Assembly (NCBI GenBank): GCA_947443815.1
Contig: CANEXR010000055.1
Span: 1 to 12,478, forward strand
Reading direction: 5' to 3'
Source: Flavobacteriaceae bacterium
Lineage (GTDB): Bacteria > Bacteroidota > Bacteroidia > Flavobacteriales > Flavobacteriaceae
DNA: 12,478 bases
Below are positions 7,098-12,478 of the stretch, piece after piece. Made by a program: the position numbers and the translations under genes. The notes beneath the pieces are model-generated. The model saw only the letters and a list, made by a program, of their open reading frames with translations. It ran no database searches and was not told the DNA's origin. Each line of letters starts with the position of its first letter. Position 1 is the first letter of the stretch.

Positions 7098-7706
7098 TTA
7101 TTTCTCCGAAACAAATCTTCTATTAACCTCAGTCCAGTTAATTACATTAAAGAAAGCCTCAATATAATCAGGTCTTCTGTTCTGATAGTGCAAATAATAA
7201 GCATGCTCCCATACATCCATTCCAAGAATTGGAGTTCCGCCACAACCTACACCGGGCATTAACGGATTGTCTTGATTAGGCGTTCCGCACACCTCTAACT
7301 TGCCCTCTTTATTGATGCATAACCAAGCCCATCCTGATCCAAATTGAGTCACACCAGCCTTAGAAAATTTTGCTTTAAACTCTTCAAAAGAACCAAAAGC
7401 AGCTTCAATTGCAGCCAATAAATCACCAGTTGGAAGTCCACCACCATTAGGAGTCATAACCGTCCAAAACAAATTATGATTGTAAAAACCCCCACCGTTA
7501 TTGCGAACTGCAGCGTTTTTCATATCAAGATTGATTAAAATATTCTCAATAGTTTTTCCCTCCATATCCGTACCAGCAATCGCAGCATTAAGATTGGTCG
7601 TATATGCATTATGATGTTTAGAATGGTGAATTTCCATCGTTCTAGCATCAATATAAGGTTCTAATGCATCATATGCATAAGGTAATTGTGGTAATTCAAA
7701 AGCCAT
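7098..7706 (-). CDS. sodA: Superoxide dismutase, Mn/Fe family (Mn-type signature)
   Basis: Converts superoxide to oxygen and hydrogen peroxide; no signal peptide is present, so it is cytoplasmic. It has 202 residues, normal for the family. Metal ligands are His27 (MEIHHSKHH), His77 (GGGFYNHNLFW), Asp164 and His168 (DVWEHAYY). Residues that usually mark metal preference look Mn-like: glycines at 71-73 in GGGFYNH rather than the Fe-type AAQ, and Gln145 in TPNQDNP at the position of the Mn-SOD outer-sphere Gln. Cambialistic use of iron, known for some Bacteroidota enzymes, cannot be excluded from sequence. The ATG start gives MAFELPQLPYAYDALEP, the standard N-terminus. It is convergent with purF and the predicted small RNA, is monocistronic, and has its own -7 box and terminator. 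Confidence 0.97.
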   Translation of the reverse strand: MAFELPQLPYAYDALEPYIDARTMEIHHSKHHNAYTTNLNAAIAGTDMEGKTIENILINLDMKNAAVRNNGGGFYNHNLFWTVMTPNGGGLPTGDLLAAIEAAFGSFEEFKAKFSKAGVTQFGSGWAWLCINKEGKLEVCGTPNQDNPLMPGVGCGGTPILGMDVWEHAYYLHYQNRRPDYIEAFFNVINWTEVNRRFVSEK

Positions 7707-7739
7707 GATATATATATTTAATTATTTATAAAATTTATT

Positions 7740-7747
7740 CAAAATTA
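7740..7747 (-). promoter_or_regulatory. Candidate -7 box of the sod promoter
   Basis: TAATTTTG on the leftward strand fits TAnnTTTG and lies 33 bp before the sod ATG. No TTG is found 17-23 nt upstream, so the -33 element is weak or the promoter is regulated. The rest of the 326-bp gap up to comF is covered by the palindromic element and heptamer repeat described below; bases 7748-7843 show nothing else. Confidence 0.45.
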
Positions 7748-7843
7748 GACATTTAACTTTATAAACGGAAACACTATTTTGTTATAATTTCATTAAATAG
7801 CCAAATTAAACCCCTTTGCCATTAATTAATGTCCTAATAATAA

Positions 7844-7984
7844 GGAGCTAATCCCGCTTTTCACTACAAGCTCCAGCCTAGAACGCTTTTTTTTCAAGAC
7901 TAAAAAGGAGCTTCCTCCGGTCGCTCTTTTTAGTCAGAAAAAAATAGCGTTCCAGACCAGAGGCTTTTCGCTTCAATCAGGGCT
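7844..7984. repeat. Palindromic intergenic element, resembling a dispersed Flavobacterium repeat
   Basis: A segment visibly richer in G+C than its flanks. GAACGCT with a T-run (from 7881) pairs with an A-run plus AGCGTTC (to 7952). Inside, GACTAAAAAG (7898-7907) pairs with CTTTTTAGTC (7926-7935), giving an imperfect stem of about 25 bp. AGCCT (7875-7879) and AGGCT (7961-7965) extend it. GGAGCT (7844-7849) and AGCTCC (7869-7874) form a second inverted repeat on the left. Near-identical direct repeats, GCTTTTCACTACA (7856-7868) and GCTTTTCGCTTCA (7963-7975; 11 of 13), flank the palindrome. The end segments look like repeated intergenic elements I remember from Flavobacterium genomes; copy number was not tested. 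Its core (stem plus T5 on both strands) could terminate comF transcription. Confidence 0.6.
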
Positions 7985-7989
7985 AAAAA

Positions 7990-8013
7990 CCAGAAACCAG
8001 AAACCAGAAACCA
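7990..8013. repeat. Heptamer tandem repeat (CCAGAAA, 3.4 copies)
   Basis: Three perfect copies of CCAGAAA (7990-7996, 7997-8003, 8004-8010) followed by a partial CCA. It sits between the palindromic element and the comF stop codon, 20 bp after comF in its direction of reading. It looks like a slippage-prone microsatellite and is non-coding. Confidence 0.9.
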
Positions 8014-8032
8014 TAACAATTAACATTCAGCT

Positions 8033-8716
8033 TCAAGAATGGGCCATAGCCATACAAACAATACTTACCCTTGCTCCCGGAATTTTGAGTAAAGCTTTAG
8101 AACATACCTCCAAAGTGGCACCAGTAGTAATCACATCATCAATCAAAAGAAAATGTTTATTATGGTCCTTTTCACTAAACGAAACATCAAACATCAAATC
8201 AATACCCTCCGTTCTTCCCAAAAGACTCTTCTTAGATTGCGTTTTAGAATACACATTGCGTTTCAAAACATTCGAATCATAAGGAATTTCTAAATGCTTA
8301 GATAACGCCAAACCAAAAGTAGTAACTTGATTGTACCCCCGCTTCCGCATTCTCCTTCTATGAAGCGGAACCGGAATAATAGCGTCAACAGTTTGGACAA
8401 GAGCCGCTATTTTCAAATCTTCAGCATACCATTCTCCCAGAAGCGTACCAATTTCCTCATGACCACGGTATTTTAAACTATGAATCATTTCTTGAACAAT
8501 TCCCTTTTTATGAAAATAAAGCAAAGCCGAAACAGATTCCACAGGAACTCTACCATAAAATTTCTTGAAAGCTTCATTTTCAAGATTCAAATGATGGTTT
8601 GTCAGCGGAATTTCATGCCTGCAAACCGTACAAATCACTATTTCATGTGAGGCCAAAAAAACTTTACAGCCAGAACAAACAGGCGGAAAAAACAAATTCA
8701 AAATGCTTTTAAACAT
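8033..8716 (-). CDS. comF: ComF family protein (phosphoribosyltransferase-like competence protein)
   Basis: Member of the ComF/GntX family, linked to natural transformation, where ComF is thought to act on incoming single-stranded DNA in the cytoplasm. It has 227 residues. The N-terminal zinc finger is intact, with Cys14-x2-Cys17 and Cys29-x2-Cys32. The family motif VPLHRRRMRKRGYNQ is at 116-130 and KTQSKKSLLGR at 158-168. The PRPP-binding loop LLIDDVITTGAT is at 190-201, so the phosphoribosyltransferase fold should still bind a phosphate ligand, though a reaction is not established. It starts at MFKSILNLFFPPVCSGC, typical for the family. It is divergent from glyS (97-bp gap) and transcribed towards sod, with the palindromic element between. 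No other competence gene is in the window. Confidence 0.93.
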   Translation of the reverse strand: MFKSILNLFFPPVCSGCKVFLASHEIVICTVCRHEIPLTNHHLNLENEAFKKFYGRVPVESVSALLYFHKKGIVQEMIHSLKYRGHEEIGTLLGEWYAEDLKIAALVQTVDAIIPVPLHRRRMRKRGYNQVTTFGLALSKHLEIPYDSNVLKRNVYSKTQSKKSLLGRTEGIDLMFDVSFSEKDHNKHFLLIDDVITTGATLEVCSKALLKIPGARVSIVCMAMAHS

Positions 8717-8735
8717 ATAATCAGTGATTTATTTA

Positions 8736-8768
8736 TAAAAATAGGGAAATCAATGCTTCAAACTTCAA
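8736..8768 (-). promoter_or_regulatory. Candidate comF promoter
   Basis: On the leftward strand TTG (8768-8766), 22-nt spacer, TATTTTTA (8743-8736). This is 7 of 8 to the -7 consensus (final G replaced by A), and it lies 19 bp before the comF ATG. A weak promoter would fit a low-expression gene. Confidence 0.4.
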
Positions 8769-8798
8769 CTATTTTCTTTTTTTTAAGGACACTTTTTA

Positions 8799-8806
8799 TA
8801 TTTTTG
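8799..8806 (+). promoter_or_regulatory. -7 box of the glyS promoter, very close to the start codon
   Basis: TATTTTTG fully matches TAnnTTTG and ends only 7 bp before the ATG at 8814. Transcription would start at or within a few bases of the ATG. No TTG lies 17-23 nt upstream; that stretch is a T/C-run. Confidence 0.55.
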
Positions 8807-8813
8807 CATCATT

Positions 8814-10355
8814 ATGGCAAAACAAGAAGATTTATTTAAGAATGTAGTTTCGCACGCAAAAGAATACGGATTCATTTTTCCGTCAAGCGAAATATACGAT
8901 GGTTTAAGTGCAGTCTATGATTATGCACAAAACGGAGTAGAGTTAAAAAAGAACATACGCGAATATTGGTGGAAATCAATGGTTCAAATGAACGATAATA
9001 TTGTTGGTCTTGATGCCGCAATATTAATGCACCCAACAACTTGGAAAGCTTCAGGTCACGTAGATGCATTTAACGACCCATTGATAGATAACAAAGATTC
9101 CAAAAGAAGATACCGAGCCGATGTCCTCATTGAAGATTATGCCGAAAAGCTAAATCAAAAAGCAATAAAGGAAATCGAAAAAGCACGTGCCCGTTTTGGA
9201 GAGGCATTCAATGAACAAGAATTTGTAACCACTAATGCTCGTGTTGTCGAATACAAAGCCAAAGAAAGAGAAATTCTCGAAAGAATGGCGCGGTCTCTTG
9301 GCAACGAAAACTTAGAAGATGTCAAAGCATTAATAGAAGAATTAGAAATTGCCTGCCCAGAATCAGGCTCTAGAAATTGGACCGAAGTACGCCAATTCAA
9401 TTTGATGTTTGGTACAAAATTAGGCGCCTCAGCAGATTCTGCTATGGATTTGTATTTACGTCCAGAAACAGCACAAGGTATTTTTGTGAATTTCTTGAAT
9501 GTGCAAAAATCGGGAAGAATGAAAGTTCCTTTTGGAATTGCTCAAACCGGAAAAGCCTTTAGAAACGAAATTGTAGCCAGACAATTCATCTTTCGTATGC
9601 GGGAGTTTGAACAAATGGAAATGCAATTTTTTGTACGTCCAGGCGAAGAAATGCAATGGTACGAACATTGGAAAACGACCCGTTTGAACTGGCATTTGTC
9701 TCTTGGTTTAGGAAAAGAAAACTACCGTTTTCACGATCACGAAAAATTAGCGCATTACGCCAATGCAGCGGCCGATATTGAATTTAATTTTCCATTTGGT
9801 TTCAAAGAACTAGAAGGAATTCACTCTCGTACTGATTTCGATTTAAAAGCACACGAACAATATTCAGGTAGAAAATTACAGTATTTTGATGCTGAATTGA
9901 ATCAGAATTATGTTCCTTATGTAGTAGAAACCTCTGTAGGTTTGGATAGAATGTTTTTGGCCGTTTTTGCTACTTCCTTAAAAGAAGAAACCTTAGAAGA
10001 CGGTTCCACACGAACCGTTCTAAAATTACCAGCCGTTCTTGCGCCAACAAAAGCAGCAATATTTCCTCTAGTCAAAAAAGATGGATTACCTGAAATTGCA
10101 CACAAAATCATAGAAGATTTACGTTGGGATTTCAATGTGGCCTATGATGAAAAAGATGCTGTAGGAAGACGCTACAGAAGACAAGATGCTTTAGGAACAC
10201 CGTTTTGTATTACTGTAGATCACCAAACTATCGAGGATCAAACGGTAACCATTCGTCATAGAGATACAATGAAACAAGATCGAGTAAACATGGCCGATCT
10301 AAAATCAATTATCGAAAATGAAGTTTCGATGAAAAACTGGTTGATGAAAATGTAA
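8814..10355 (+). CDS. glyS: Glycine--tRNA ligase (alpha2 type)
   Basis: Charges tRNA-Gly with glycine. It has 513 residues and is the single-chain dimeric (eukaryote/archaeal-like) class II form, not the split alpha/beta GlyQ-GlyS tetramer. LRPETAQGIFVNF (215-227) and motif 2 FRNEIVARQFIFRMREFEQMEM (249-270) bind ATP and glycine. Motif 3 ETSVGLDRM is at 372-380. A His/Glu-rich insertion, EHWKTTRLNWH, follows motif 2. The C-terminal anticodon-binding domain runs from about 405 (LPAVLAPTKAAIFPLVKKDG) to 505. The start MAKQEDLFKNVVSHAKEYGF is the conserved family N-terminus, so the ATG at 8814 is firm. It is divergent from comF and ends at a strong terminator shared with the opposing gene. No T-box leader is present, as the 5' region is almost absent. 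Confidence 0.97.
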   Translation: MAKQEDLFKNVVSHAKEYGFIFPSSEIYDGLSAVYDYAQNGVELKKNIREYWWKSMVQMNDNIVGLDAAILMHPTTWKASGHVDAFNDPLIDNKDSKRRYRADVLIEDYAEKLNQKAIKEIEKARARFGEAFNEQEFVTTNARVVEYKAKEREILERMARSLGNENLEDVKALIEELEIACPESGSRNWTEVRQFNLMFGTKLGASADSAMDLYLRPETAQGIFVNFLNVQKSGRMKVPFGIAQTGKAFRNEIVARQFIFRMREFEQMEMQFFVRPGEEMQWYEHWKTTRLNWHLSLGLGKENYRFHDHEKLAHYANAAADIEFNFPFGFKELEGIHSRTDFDLKAHEQYSGRKLQYFDAELNQNYVPYVVETSVGLDRMFLAVFATSLKEETLEDGSTRTVLKLPAVLAPTKAAIFPLVKKDGLPEIAHKIIEDLRWDFNVAYDEKDAVGRRYRRQDALGTPFCITVDHQTIEDQTVTIRHRDTMKQDRVNMADLKSIIENEVSMKNWLMKM

Positions 10356-10374
10356 ACCACTATAATGGTATACT

Positions 10375-10408
10375 AAAAAGGCTTCTCGGTATTTGAGAAG
10401 CCTTTTTT
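10375..10408. terminator. Bidirectional intrinsic terminator between glyS and the convergent barrel gene
   Basis: GGCTTCTC (10380-10387) pairs perfectly with GAGAAGCC (10395-10402) around a 7-nt loop, with A5 before and T6 after. It begins 20 bp after the glyS stop and 6 bp after the stop of the convergent gene, so it can serve both. Confidence 0.92.
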
Positions 10409-10413
10409 GGTTT

Positions 10414-10947
10414 TTAAAAACGGTAACCTAATGTAATCCCACCGCGACCTACAAGCTCTTGGTCATAGTCACTACTTTTATCATTGAATAAATTCCTTCC
10501 AATTCCGGCATTCAACTCAAAAACAAATCCTTTTTTATTGACCCATTTTCCTCCTAAACCAAAGCCGAGTGCAAAATCAGTAATTTTTTCTTCCTTTATA
10601 GTAGTAGTAATTCCATTATTATAATAATAATTTTCTCCCTGATAGGTGTTTAACATCCCAAAGCCTTCTGCAAAAAAACCAGCAGCTGCTTTTTTACCAA
10701 AATAAAATCTATAATAAGGAGTTAAACTAAATTTAGTACTGACATCAGTATCATAAGATAATAATAACGATACACCCGCACCAGATTCATCATTAAGCAA
10801 TCGTTCATAGGTGATTTCAAACGCTCCAGCAACTAGCATTAATGCATTTCCTTTTAATTCATTTTTTTTCAAATCAGTTGTTTTATTTTCTTGGCTATAC
10901 CCAAAGAAGAATGAAACTAAACATAAGAGAAGAATACTTTTTTTCAT
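10414..10947 (-). CDS. Small exported beta-barrel-like outer membrane protein (DUF3575-like)
   Basis: Predicted small outer-membrane barrel of unknown role, 177 residues. It has a signal peptide: MKKSILLLCLVSFFFG, with probable cleavage near GYSQ/EN. Alternating hydrophobic strands follow, for example NALMLVAGAFEITYERLL (34-51), TPYYRFYFG, AGFFAEGFGML and DFALGFGLGGKWV. The chain ends in GITLGYRF, with a terminal Phe as in many barrels. FEITYERLL resembles the DUF3575 family of Bacteroidota; this family call is by memory. The Cys in the signal region is not in a lipobox. An upstream in-frame TTG at 10962 would add five residues (MKKNK), but it lies inside a perfect -7 promoter box. I therefore chose the ATG at 10947, which directly precedes a normal signal peptide. 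It is monocistronic and convergent with glyS. Confidence 0.8.
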   Translation of the reverse strand: MKKSILLLCLVSFFFGYSQENKTTDLKKNELKGNALMLVAGAFEITYERLLNDESGAGVSLLLSYDTDVSTKFSLTPYYRFYFGKKAAAGFFAEGFGMLNTYQGENYYYNNGITTTIKEEKITDFALGFGLGGKWVNKKGFVFELNAGIGRNLFNDKSSDYDQELVGRGGITLGYRF

Positions 10948-10959
10948 TTTATTTTTTTT

Positions 10960-10967
10960 CAAATGTA
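10960..10967 (-). promoter_or_regulatory. -7 box of the barrel-protein gene
   Basis: TACATTTG on the leftward strand is a full match to TAnnTTTG, ending 12 bp before the ATG at 10947. The leader would be under about 10 nt. No TTG is present 17-23 nt upstream, so the -33 element is weak. Confidence 0.5.
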
Positions 10968-11139
10968 GGATAAATTAGCAAAAAAACGAATTTTTACTAT
11001 TAAATAATCCATAAAAGGCGATTTTTTTATTTCATAATAAAATCTTTATTTTAGCATCCATAGCACAATATCCATTTGATCCAGGCTTGTTTAGCAGTAA
11101 GTTATACGTACTTCATCGGATTTATTTGCGCTTTGTCTT

Positions 11140-11172
11140 AATGTATTAACATTAGTTTAAAATGTGTTAACA
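11140..11172. promoter_or_regulatory. Candidate operator: two 12-bp direct repeats with 21-bp period
   Basis: AATGTATTAACA (11140-11151) and AATGTGTTAACA (11161-11172) match at 11 of 12 bases and start exactly 21 bp apart, two helical turns. Each contains TGT-N4-ACA. On the other strand both read TGTTAAnACATT, and paired GTT-containing repeats about 21 bp apart are the usual site architecture for LytTR DNA-binding domains. The LytTR gene starts 160 bp downstream, suggesting autoregulation. Confidence 0.5.
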
Positions 11173-11199
11173 ACTCATATAAAAAAAAAGCCAAATGTT

Positions 11200-11207
11200 T
11201 ATTTTTA
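11200..11207 (+). promoter_or_regulatory. Weak candidate -7 box for the LytTR gene
   Basis: TATTTTTA matches TAnnTTTG at 7 of 8. It has no TTG at 17-23 nt. The direct repeats would lie about 40-73 bp upstream of the resulting start site, where an activator normally binds, so an activator-dependent promoter is possible. The 5' UTR would be about 120 nt. Confidence 0.3.
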
Positions 11208-11331
11208 GCACAGTAACTATGGTTTTTTATGAAAATGAATAAATTTTTTACGTGTTAGTTCCCCAAAACTACCTTCCATAATTTAATTACAGTATTAGAT
11301 GAAACACCCAATAAAATAGGAAAAGCAACGG

Positions 11332-12144
11332 ATGAACTATTCGTACATTATTATTGACGACGATCAAGAAAGTGTTTTGAAAACAAAAGCAATAGCGGAT
11401 GGTTTTTCAGATCTTACTTTTTTGGCTTCAGCCCATAATTATGAAGAAGGCTTGCATCTTATATTAGAGTTTAATCCAGCTATTGTTTTTCTCGAAATTG
11501 ATCCTTCAGACAAAAAGAGTAATTTATCCTTGTCGCTAATAAATGAATTGCATCGGTATTTGAAAGCCATTCCAAAAATCATTGTTACCACAAACAAAAA
11601 GGATTTGGCTTTTGAAGCCATAAATTATGAAGTTTCAGATTATATATTAAAGCCAGTAAAACGTATTGATTTAGTAAAATCAATACTCAAGCTAAATAAA
11701 TCCAATAATGAAATCCAGACAACTATAGCTAATGTAGCTGGAACAGAAGAAGGACAGGCTCCATTAGTACAAATTGAAACAATACAGGAAGAACAACCGC
11801 TTGTATTGTGTATAAAATCCTATGGTGATTACAGGTATATAGATGCTAAAGACATTAGTCATTTTCAAGCAGATAATAATTCAACTGACATCTACTTAAA
11901 CACAGGAGAAATGATAACTGCTTTCAAAACATTGAAACATTTTGAAGGAGTCCTTTCTTTTCCTTTTATCAGAATCCACAACAGTTATATAGTAAACCGC
12001 AACTATATCTCCAGAATTCATACTGGAAATGCAGTATGCTATATCAAAAACAGTGCACTTAAACTTCCGTTTTCAAAATCGTATAAATCAAATATTGATC
12101 TTATTATTGCTGAAATTTCTAGTGGGAATTATCTAGAAATTTAA
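11332..12144 (+). CDS. LytTR-family response regulator with atypical receiver domain
   Basis: Cytoplasmic transcription regulator of 270 residues. The receiver domain (1-122) keeps the acidic triad Asp9-Asp10-Asp11 (YIIIDDDQES), Thr86/Thr87 (IIVTTN) and Lys107 with its cis-proline neighbour (DYILKPVKR). The phospho-acceptor position, normally Asp in LDIxMP, is Glu55 (IVFLEIDPSD). A linker (123-155) is rich in Gln and Glu. The LytTR DNA-binding domain (156-262) is complete, with DISHFQADNNSTDIYL, FKTLKHFEG, FIRIHNSYIVNRNYI and LPFSKSYK. No histidine kinase gene is adjacent, which is unusual for this class. The ATG at 11332 is the first in the frame after an upstream stop. Paired repeats upstream suggest autoregulation. 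A small exported protein gene lies 174 bp downstream and could be a target. Targets are not known from sequence. Confidence 0.93.
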   Translation: MNYSYIIIDDDQESVLKTKAIADGFSDLTFLASAHNYEEGLHLILEFNPAIVFLEIDPSDKKSNLSLSLINELHRYLKAIPKIIVTTNKKDLAFEAINYEVSDYILKPVKRIDLVKSILKLNKSNNEIQTTIANVAGTEEGQAPLVQIETIQEEQPLVLCIKSYGDYRYIDAKDISHFQADNNSTDIYLNTGEMITAFKTLKHFEGVLSFPFIRIHNSYIVNRNYISRIHTGNAVCYIKNSALKLPFSKSYKSNIDLIIAEISSGNYLEI

Positions 12145-12147
12145 AAA

Positions 12148-12173
12148 ATAGTCATTTACCCAAATTTGACTAT
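12148..12173. terminator. Hairpin after the LytTR gene
   Basis: ATAGTCA (12148-12154) pairs with TGACTAT (12167-12173), and TTT/AAA can extend the stem inward. Rightward it lacks a T-run, so as a terminator for the LytTR gene it is imperfect. Leftward it is followed by TTTTTAAA and would stop antisense transcription. Confidence 0.4.
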
Positions 12174-12190
12174 CATTCACTATCAAACGC

Positions 12191-12219
12191 TTGTATTCTA
12201 CCATAAATGCTTTTTTTTG
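12191..12219 (+). promoter_or_regulatory. Candidate promoter of the small exported protein gene
   Basis: TTG (12191-12193), 18-nt spacer, TTTTTTTG (12212-12219), 7 of 8 to TAnnTTTG. It would give a 5' UTR of about 95 nt. A 12-codon mini-frame preceded by AGGAG (ATG at 12236) lies in this leader and is of doubtful meaning. Confidence 0.35.
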
Positions 12220-12318
12220 CAGGAGAATTTCAGATATGCTATGTAGTTTTACCAAAGTGTTCTATGAGAAATAGAGTGCCTAGAAACTAAAAAACTAAAA
12301 AAAACATAAACCCAAATT

Positions 12319-12478
12319 ATGAAAAAAGCAATCTTAACATTCGGATTATTCTCATTAATGATGGTATTAACATCATTTACTACACCTGAAACTACTACAA
12401 CAAATCTAGATAATAATTCATCAATAGACTTAGCAGGTTCAGGAAGTGCTGGAGGAAACAAAAAAGTAGACTTAGCAG
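12319..12478 (+). CDS. Small exported Gly/Ser-rich protein with a 14-residue repeat (3' end outside window)
   Basis: Function not recognised. The frame opens with ATG at 12319 and runs off the window after 53 codons. The first 20 or so residues are a signal peptide (MKKAILTFGLFSLMMVLTSF), followed by a Thr-rich stretch, TTPETTTTN, and an Asn/Asp/Ser segment. DLAGSGSAGGNKKV then begins again as DLA at the window edge, a possible 14-residue tandem repeat. The DNA shows it: TAGACTTAGCAG occurs at 12425-12436 and 12467-12478, 42 bp apart. The upstream A-rich leader (AAAAAAAACATAAACCCAAATT) is typical of Bacteroidota start regions. The mature part is small, glycine-rich and probably disordered; it could be a secreted peptide or surface component. 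The opposite strand is open over this region but is a shadow. Its regulator may be the adjacent LytTR protein; this is inference. Confidence 0.7.
   Translation, partial: MKKAILTFGLFSLMMVLTSFTTPETTTTNLDNNSSIDLAGSGSAGGNKKVDLA

Larger units (their letters stand above)
10968..11331. other. Intergenic region upstream of the LytTR regulator gene
   Basis: This gap separates two divergent genes. Bases 10968-11039 are A/T-rich with no clear signal. Bases 11050-11135 are less A/T-rich but have no start codon in any sustained open frame and no recognisable RNA fold. Bases 11140-11172 hold two spaced 12-bp direct repeats (separate entry) and 11200-11207 a weak -7 box. Bases 11229-11258 hold a 9-codon mini-frame (MKMNKFFTC) that could be a leader peptide, but nothing beyond a start and a stop supports it. 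Confidence 0.5.

Noticed and set aside
10960..10962. TTG start for the barrel protein
   Set aside because: It falls inside a perfect -7 promoter box, and the ATG at 10947 gives a normal signal peptide.
11008..11146. Open frame of about 45 codons in the gap before the LytTR gene
   Set aside because: There is no ATG or plausible start near its beginning and no recognisable homology, so it was not called as a gene or pseudogene.
12249..12461. 70-codon leftward frame over the small exported protein
   Set aside because: Shadow of the rightward frame, which has a signal peptide and a periodic repeat.

Overview
The window is AT-rich and reads as chromosomal DNA of a Bacteroidota species, most likely Flavobacterium or a close relative. 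The evidence is the protein sequences (acpP-fabF-rnc cluster, alpha2-type GlyRS, long-form PurF, a DUF3575-like barrel), promoters of the Bacteroidota type (TTG, 17-23 nt, TAnnTTTG) instead of -35/-10 boxes, and the near absence of Shine-Dalgarno sequences. This taxonomic call rests on recognition, not on a database search.

Layout. Bases 1-2640 hold a leftward lipid/RNA-processing cluster: acpP, fabF and rnc, followed by the first codons of an IPExxxVDY-family gene. A Bacteroidota-type promoter lies upstream of acpP and a hairpin plus T-tract lies between acpP and fabF, so differential expression within the cluster is plausible. Divergently, bases 2750-6840 hold purN, rnhA (non-ATG start), a PfkB-family sugar/nucleoside kinase with its own promoter and terminator, and a long PurF-type amidophosphoribosyltransferase. 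PurF and PurN catalyse steps 1 and 3 of IMP synthesis.

Between purF and the convergent superoxide dismutase gene lies a consensus promoter followed about 70 nt later by a strong terminator, with no convincing ORF between them. This looks like an unannotated small RNA of about 72 nt with a 5' hairpin, a short linker and a terminator hairpin. Between sod and comF lies a palindromic, GC-richer intergenic element (about 141 bp) that resembles a dispersed repeat I associate with Flavobacterium genomes, followed by a heptamer tandem repeat. comF and glyS are divergent. The glyS -7 box lies so close to its ATG that the mRNA may be leaderless.

Bases 10414-12478 hold a small predicted outer-membrane barrel protein (leftward), then a 384-bp gap with two 12-bp direct repeats spaced exactly 21 bp. 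An orphan LytTR-type response regulator follows, whose phospho-acceptor Asp is replaced by Glu, and then the start of a small exported Gly/Ser-rich protein with a 14-residue repeat, cut by the window edge. The regulator, its candidate operator and the small secreted protein are the least-described part of the window. The rest is mostly housekeeping genes, with no CRISPR array, rRNA, tRNA, phage gene or transposase seen.
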